The notes under the pieces: generated by a model
Databases searched by the model: none
Told to the model about the DNA's origin: nothing
What the model saw: the letters and a program-made list of their open reading frames with translations, nothing else
Part shown: positions 46,516 to 64,000 of the stretch, piece after piece
How positions within the stretch are numbered: the first letter of the stretch is position 1
Layout: every line of letters begins with the position of its first letter
Origin: Pempheris klunzingeri
Taxonomy: Eukaryota; Chordata; Actinopteri; Acropomatiformes; Pempheridae
DNA length: 64,000 nt
Assembly (NCBI RefSeq): GCF_042242105.1
Contig: NC_092035.1
Span: 13,778,977-13,842,976 of the forward strand
Reading direction: 5' to 3'
Made by a program: the position numbers and the translations under genes

Positions 46516-46516
<1 letters not shown>
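44691..46516. other. Intergenic upstream of ddx4, no gene seen
   Basis: Low-complexity and AT-rich DNA. GGGGAACATGGATCATCGGG-like words repeat irregularly between 44815 and 44935. Open frames at 45190-45462 and 45764-45949 have no recognisable domain. Confidence 0.35.

Positions 46517-46591
<75 letters not shown>
46517..46591. repeat. CA microsatellite upstream of ddx4
   Basis: About 37 CA units, ending in a short CGACA repeat, roughly 80-170 bases upstream of the probable ddx4 promoter. Confidence 0.95.
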
Positions 46592-46593
<2 letters not shown>

Positions 46594-46669
46594 CACGACA
46601 CGATTTCCTGAGAACACACTTAAACCTCTCACCACAGTCATTCACTTCCCACGTTGTACTTTGAAATGA

Positions 46670-46759
46670 ACCCAGTTGGGCGGGAAAACAGCAGAACTGG
46701 CAACCCTGACGCGCTGGCCCGCCCGGTGAGTTCACTGCGCGCACGAGCCCGACGGAGAG
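46670..46759 (+). promoter_or_regulatory. ddx4: Probable ddx4 promoter and 5' UTR exon
   Basis: A GC-rich, CpG-bearing block contains TTGGGCGGGAAAAC (E2F-like or GC-box-like) and no TATA box. It ends at a strong splice donor (GAGAG|GTGAGC, 46759/46760). The next exon with an AG acceptor begins at 47376 and carries the ATG ten bases in. The exon link and transcription start are inferred. Confidence 0.5.
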
Positions 46760-47385
46760 GTGAGCCGCCGAGGGGAAGGTGCACCACAGCGGAGAGCACT
46801 ACTGGAGAAGCTTTTCACAAAGTAACGCCAGGGTTATGCACATGAGCCTTACATGCCGCCATCACTCCGTAGACCTTTATCAAGAGAGCGGAACCAAATT
46901 TAATCAATAATACATATTTTGTTCTACGTTGGTATTAATGGCGAGTTAGCTCATGCTAGCTAGCGTTAGCGTAACTGGTTTCGATTTTCGTCGATACCTT
47001 CGAAGTTCGCCATGATAAAATAGGTTGTAAACGGAAACTTTTTAATGAGTAATAAACACAAGTCAACAACCGGGTGGATATAATTCAGTTCTGACATTTG
47101 TCCGTAACACCTCGCCGTCAAGATGTGGTGTTTTAAGCTAATGTTAGCTTAACGTATCATTTGGAAAAACACGCGATGCAAGCCTGACAACGTGCTTTGA
47201 CGACATCCTTTGAATGTTTGACTGTAACAGTCAAGTGGTTTGCTTTGCTCCATACTTCAGTCAGATTTGTGTGAGGAACACATACCGCTTATTGTGGCAG
47301 AATAATCTATATCCAGTCTAATGCATGCTAATCCAGCCTATGAATGCTGACTCCTCTTTTGTCTGAATTTGTTAGGTGAACAAAA

Positions 47386-54047
<6,662 letters not shown>

Positions 54048-54364
54048 AGAGAATATTGGAACAGCACACACACAGCATTGATCTAAGTTATTTTTCTTTA
54101 AAGCTGTTCAGCTAGTTTGTAGTTTTATCACAATATTTTTGTTTGAAGGGAAAAAAGTGTTCAAAGTTAAAAATGTGAAGTGAGATGTTAACAAGAACCA
54201 AGTCTTTTGTAAGATGTGACAAATCAGTCTTCACTGACTGGCATGTTATGTAAAGATTTAAATTTAAATTTGCATTTAAGATGGTTAATTAGGACCATGT
54301 GTCTGACCAGAAGTCAAAACTTAAATGCCATTGTGACTATAATTTGTTTCCTAATAGGATCACC

Positions 54365-54374
54365 AATAAATAAA
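54365..54374 (+). terminator. ddx4: ddx4 polyadenylation signal
   Basis: Two overlapping AATAAA hexamers about 320 bases after the stop codon. Confidence 0.65.
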
Positions 54375-55440
<1,066 letters not shown>

Positions 55441-55458
55441 ACTTTTGAAAGGGAGAAG

Positions 55459-55577
55459 TACTTCCGGGTCCTGCAGCTTTCCGTAGGCGTTTTGATTGGT
55501 CAGCTGTGCGGCTCCCGTTTCAAACTTTAGCCGGAAACCAGACGGTGGAGTAAACAGAGCAGAGAGGACGGAAGTGT
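55459..55577 (+). promoter_or_regulatory. ccdc14: ccdc14 promoter with ETS, CCAAT and CHR-like sites
   Basis: Three ETS-type cores (CTTCCGGG at 55461, CCGGAA at 55531 and CGGAAGTG at 55569), an inverted CCAAT box (ATTGG, 55495-55499) and TTCAAA (55519-55524) lie within 120 bases upstream of the ATG. TTCAAA is the reverse of the cell-cycle CHR element TTTGAA. There is no TATA box. CCAAT plus CHR is the usual arrangement of DREAM/MuvB-controlled G2/M genes, which would fit a centrosome-linked protein. This is motif-based inference. Confidence 0.45.
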
Positions 55578-55635
55578 GTGACAGCAGCACAGGAGAAGCA
55601 GGCTGAGTGTTTCAGCTGACAATCTGTTGTTAATC

Positions 55636-60720
<5,085 letters not shown>

Positions 60721-60805
60721 CACACACTCACTCACAGCTCCTCTCTGTCGTGTTTTCACCCTCTATTGTTTGTGTTGATTTTAATAAGTGACATTTCAGA
60801 TTAGA

Positions 60806-60811
60806 AATAAA
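60806..60811 (+). terminator. ccdc14: ccdc14 polyadenylation signal
   Basis: AATAAA 85 bases after the stop codon. Confidence 0.6.
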
Positions 60812-62515
60812 TGATTTTTTCCTGGTTGTGATGGAAACACAGGTCAGACAAACAGCGCCCTGTTTTATTCCCCCAATGATTCCTTTTTAAAAACCTTTCC
60901 TGTTTTCATTCAGAAGTCATGTAGCACTATAGAGAAAATCCTAATACAACAGAGGTGAATGGAATGCTGGGAGAAGGTGGAGTGTGTTTTCAGAATATTT
61001 AAGCTTAAACCAGAATCTTGGTGGTTTCCTGAAATACTTCAGGGGTTTATCAAAGGATTAAATGATAGAAAAAATATATTAACAGCAGCTAGGCTAAAAA
61101 GCTGGTGTTTATTGTGTCAGGATGATTTTAGAGACACTTTTTATTCCAACATAAAGAATGAAAAGATACTGAAGTCTCAGCTGATTAAAAAAAAAAGAGT
61201 CGTCATTTTGTACCATTTTTAGGAAACTGCAAAACATGTTTAATACGAAGAGGCAAAACCTGAACAAGTATAAAAACGGTTGTCAGAAGCAGCAGTGCCT
61301 GGTTGGTGAAAGCTACTTTTTTGGCACATTCTCACACAGCTGACATAGTGTTTACAAAAAGAGGCAGCATGTCTTCAGCACACTGGCTATATGTTACAAT
61401 ATCCAAAGATTCCAAAAAAAAAGCTTACAGTATGCTTTAGAAAATTACAGTACAGTACACTCATCTGCTCTAACACATAATTAACAAGTGATTTCTAACT
61501 AAGAGACAAAAAAACCCAAAAATCTTTTCCCTTTGGTAGATGAAGGCTAACAAGGTGTTTTGCATGTCGAGGACGGCCTCTTACCAACACACACCTCAGC
61601 TACACACAAGATAATACACCACACAACCCCATCTGACAGCCTGGACTTGTGCAAAACCACCCAGCAGCAGCAGGAGACTAACAAAGATCAACCATGTAAA
61701 TACAGAAGCACTGTACACCGAGAGAAATATGTGTGTGTTTCTTTATACTCGACTTCAGTGAGGATATGAGATTAGAAGGTGACTCAGAAAAATGATGGAA
61801 CCCTGGCCTTGTGGAAACTGTCTGATGGTTCCACAGGTGCACACCTCCAGCTGGTCCTTTTGAAGAACTGGACTCGCATTACATGTGAGCTGGGAACAAA
61901 AGCCAAACATCCTTTCTAAAGCAGCACGAGCAGCGGGGGCATCGGCCGATTACAGATGTAGACGCGCTGGTCGGTGGAGAATTTAAAAACCTGTTGCCAT
62001 GGCATCCAGAGCCAGAGAGCCACAAATGTGACCAACTGTGACTGGTGAGCCTGCATCCACAATGCTGCGGCCTTAAAGGAGCAGTCTGACGTTGTGACGT
62101 TATTAGTATGATCATTGTTTTGGTTTGTCGATAGGAGGTGTGGAACTGGGGAGCTCCAATACTGAACTCCCCCTACAGCACCCTCCTTTACAGTTTTATT
62201 TCTACAATATGTGCAGACTATACTGACATACTATATGTTAAGTTGTTTAAGGGCAGATTTCTCTCTCCCTAGTGAAGCTAGGCTAGACAGGTGAAAGCTC
62301 AAAAAGGCCAATGAGTGGATCCCTACATAGACCTGTGCGATCAGTTTAGTTAAGTTAGTTATGTTGGATCCAACATAGTATAACACAAACAAACTGATCG
62401 ATAGCTGATCTACAGGCCAGTTCCAAAACGTTTCATTATTGTTATTTAGAGAAAGCATATGAGCGAGTGATCGTTCCCGTCTTCAGCAGGCTGGCTGTGA
62501 GGGTGCCTCCTGTCT
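60812..62515 (-). other. Between convergent genes; probably ankrd10 3' UTR in part
   Basis: No exons recognised. The right part directly downstream of the ankrd10 stop is likely its 3' UTR. Minus-strand AATAAA candidates lie near 61102 and 62195. No transposon ends were seen. Confidence 0.4.
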
Positions 62516-63875
62516 TTATGAGCCATGGTAGAGGTGGATAGAGCTGGACACAGCCTGCTTGTATCTGTGCTCAGCCTGGATGCTGCTGCTGTAGTCGAGG
62601 CGGCTGCTGTCACTCAGCTCCTCTGCCGTGTCTCCAAAGCCATGGTAGTGTCCGTAATGCAAGAATTCCCCGCAGTCTGCTCCCATGAGCCCTCGCCAGG
62701 CCGGCCGGTGGGACACGCAGCTGCTGGGACTGCCGGTCAGATGCAGCGAACCGCACATGTCAGCAAAGTGTTGCTGAGCAGGCGCTGCTGCCTGCTGATT
62801 GGCAGGAGGGGGGGGCGGCGAGGAAAGGCTTTCAGTTGGCTCAGGCTCATGCTGGTCAGCCAAAGGCAGCGTGTGCTGAGGGGGGCCGCTGGTGATGGCT
62901 TTGTCGTCATCATCTCCTTTTTTAAAGAGAAAGTTTTAAAGTTTAGCTCTTCATAATGCAACATTACACTTTATTCTACTTTGTTTGATCCAAGCTCCAG
63001 TCCCACCTGAGTTGAGCTCCTGTGCAGGCTCTATGTTCATGCTCTCCAACTCCTCACTTCCACTGCTCTGCATCTGCATCAGCACATCTGCAGCAGGAGG
63101 CAGTGAGAGAAGTAGAGAAGCAGAGTCCATACTTTCAATCACATTTTGTTTTAGTTTGAAATCTATAAAAGCAGGACGAGATGAGTGGCTCTGGGAAATT
63201 CTTATGGGCATGTTCCACTGTTTCCTGAGAATCTTTATATTTCATATTAGACTCTTGTTCACACAGGGGCTCCACAGGGTTGTGAGTCTGGGACTGTTTG
63301 ATTTTCTCTGTACCTTACAGATTGGATCTTCTCTACTATGACTGATGATCTGAGATCACCAGAAACAATTTGGCCTTAGTATTTCTAGAAGCTACCTGGC
63401 ACCACTCCAGCTGGTGTGCTCCCATAAATTCTGACCAGATCCATGCTGATTTTGTTTTGTAGTTTTGTTACACTGTGACCAATACAAACTTGAAACCCTG
63501 CCTCCAAGAAAGGTACAACAGGAGTGCATTAACAATTAGATCAACTCAGCACTACCAGACAAAATATGACCTAGAAATGTACAAGTATTTTTTACAATTG
63601 GAATTAAGATGCTCTAAAACACAACAACAGATATCTTACTATCAGCTCTCCTGGCTTTCTTCCTGTGATCAGTGTCCACAGCCGTCAGGAGCCTCTTCCT
63701 GCTGTGCAGGCCCGGACCACACCGGCCACCGTTTCCATTCTGCACCCCGTTCCCTCCATTGAGGCCATTGAGTTGCAGCAGGTAGTTCTGGGTTTTGGAA
63801 ATGAAGCGGGAACAGTCGTGGAAGCCGTAAGCTTGGGCCAGATCTGCTGCTGTCTGCCCACTGGCGTTCCTTAAA
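62516..63875 (-). CDS. ankrd10: Ankyrin repeat domain-containing protein 10, 3' part
   Basis: Three minus-strand exons join in phase: 63875-63640, 63087-63007 and 62916-62516, ending at TAA (62518-62516). The first continues an ankyrin repeat with LRNASGQTAADLAQAYGF (human LRNASGLTAADIAQTQGF), then a Gly/Asn-rich linker and RKRLL...KKARRAD, which resembles a basic nuclear-localisation segment. The last exon carries DDDDKAITSG and the family signature MCGSLHLTGSPSSC, then YGHYHGFGDTAEE and a C-terminus ending LYHGS. Human ANKRD10 has ELCGSLHLNGSPSSC, YGHYHGFGDTAES and HLHHGS. Its function is poorly known. The acceptor at 63875 was chosen because it follows a long pyrimidine tract and restores DLRNASG. 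The upstream ankyrin exons lie off the window. A donor-like site at 63968 (minus) may end the preceding exon, but its frame does not fit cleanly. Confidence 0.9.
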
Positions 63876-64000
63876 CTGGACAGGAGGAGGGAAGGGTGAG
63901 GCACACTGCTCCCTGGAACACATCACAATGTTTCATCTCTTAACAGCCTAACTGCATCCTGCACTCACCGCTGACTGGCTGACAGTAGAGGGCTTTAAGA

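Overview
The window is ordinary teleost fish chromosomal DNA. It holds parts or all of six intron-bearing protein genes, each recognised by exon-by-exon similarity to vertebrate families. Between and inside them lie degraded fish-type repeats: Tc1/mariner-like elements, L2- and Rex1-like LINE pieces, a Ty3/gypsy piece, hAT-like non-autonomous elements, tRNA-like SINEs, and long CA/GT and GATG-type microsatellites. There is no sign of bacterial, phage or CRISPR content, and no rRNA or tRNA gene was recognised.

Layout from left to right. (1) 527-1176, minus strand: the 5' part of a dipeptidyl peptidase 4 gene (dpp4) that runs off the left edge. (2) 1.2-16.4 kb: gene-poor and repeat-rich, with L2, gypsy and Tc1 remnants, a promoter-like imperfect palindrome and a set of short dispersed duplications. 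(3) 16.4-23.9 kb, plus strand: a cyclic-nucleotide-gated channel alpha subunit closest to CNGA3, with two Tc1-like insertions in one intron. (4) 29.7-40.7 kb, minus strand: a complete ube3a (E6AP HECT ubiquitin ligase) gene, convergent with cnga3. (5) 40.9-46.5 kb: a graveyard of nested transposon pieces. (6) 46.7-54.4 kb, plus strand: a complete ddx4 (vasa) germ-line DEAD-box helicase gene. (7) 55.5-60.8 kb, plus strand: a complete ccdc14 gene with an in-frame proline-rich minisatellite and unusual GT arrays at its splice sites. (8) 62.5-63.9 kb, minus strand: the 3' part of ankrd10, convergent with ccdc14 and running off the right edge.

The genes do not form a functional pathway. They are neighbours with unrelated jobs: a membrane peptidase, a photoreceptor channel, a ubiquitin ligase, a germ-cell helicase, a centriolar-satellite protein and an ankyrin protein. 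Reading frames were joined by hand across GT/AG splice sites. Intron phases close exactly for cnga3 (628 aa), ube3a (851 aa), ddx4 (630 aa) and ccdc14 (671 aa), which supports these models strongly. No new biological system was found. The observations most worth a second look are the splice-junction stop codon that blocks a UBE3A N-terminal extension, the GT arrays that stand in for polypyrimidine tracts in ccdc14, the coding minisatellites in ccdc14 and cnga3, and the tandem duplications at two ddx4 splice sites.
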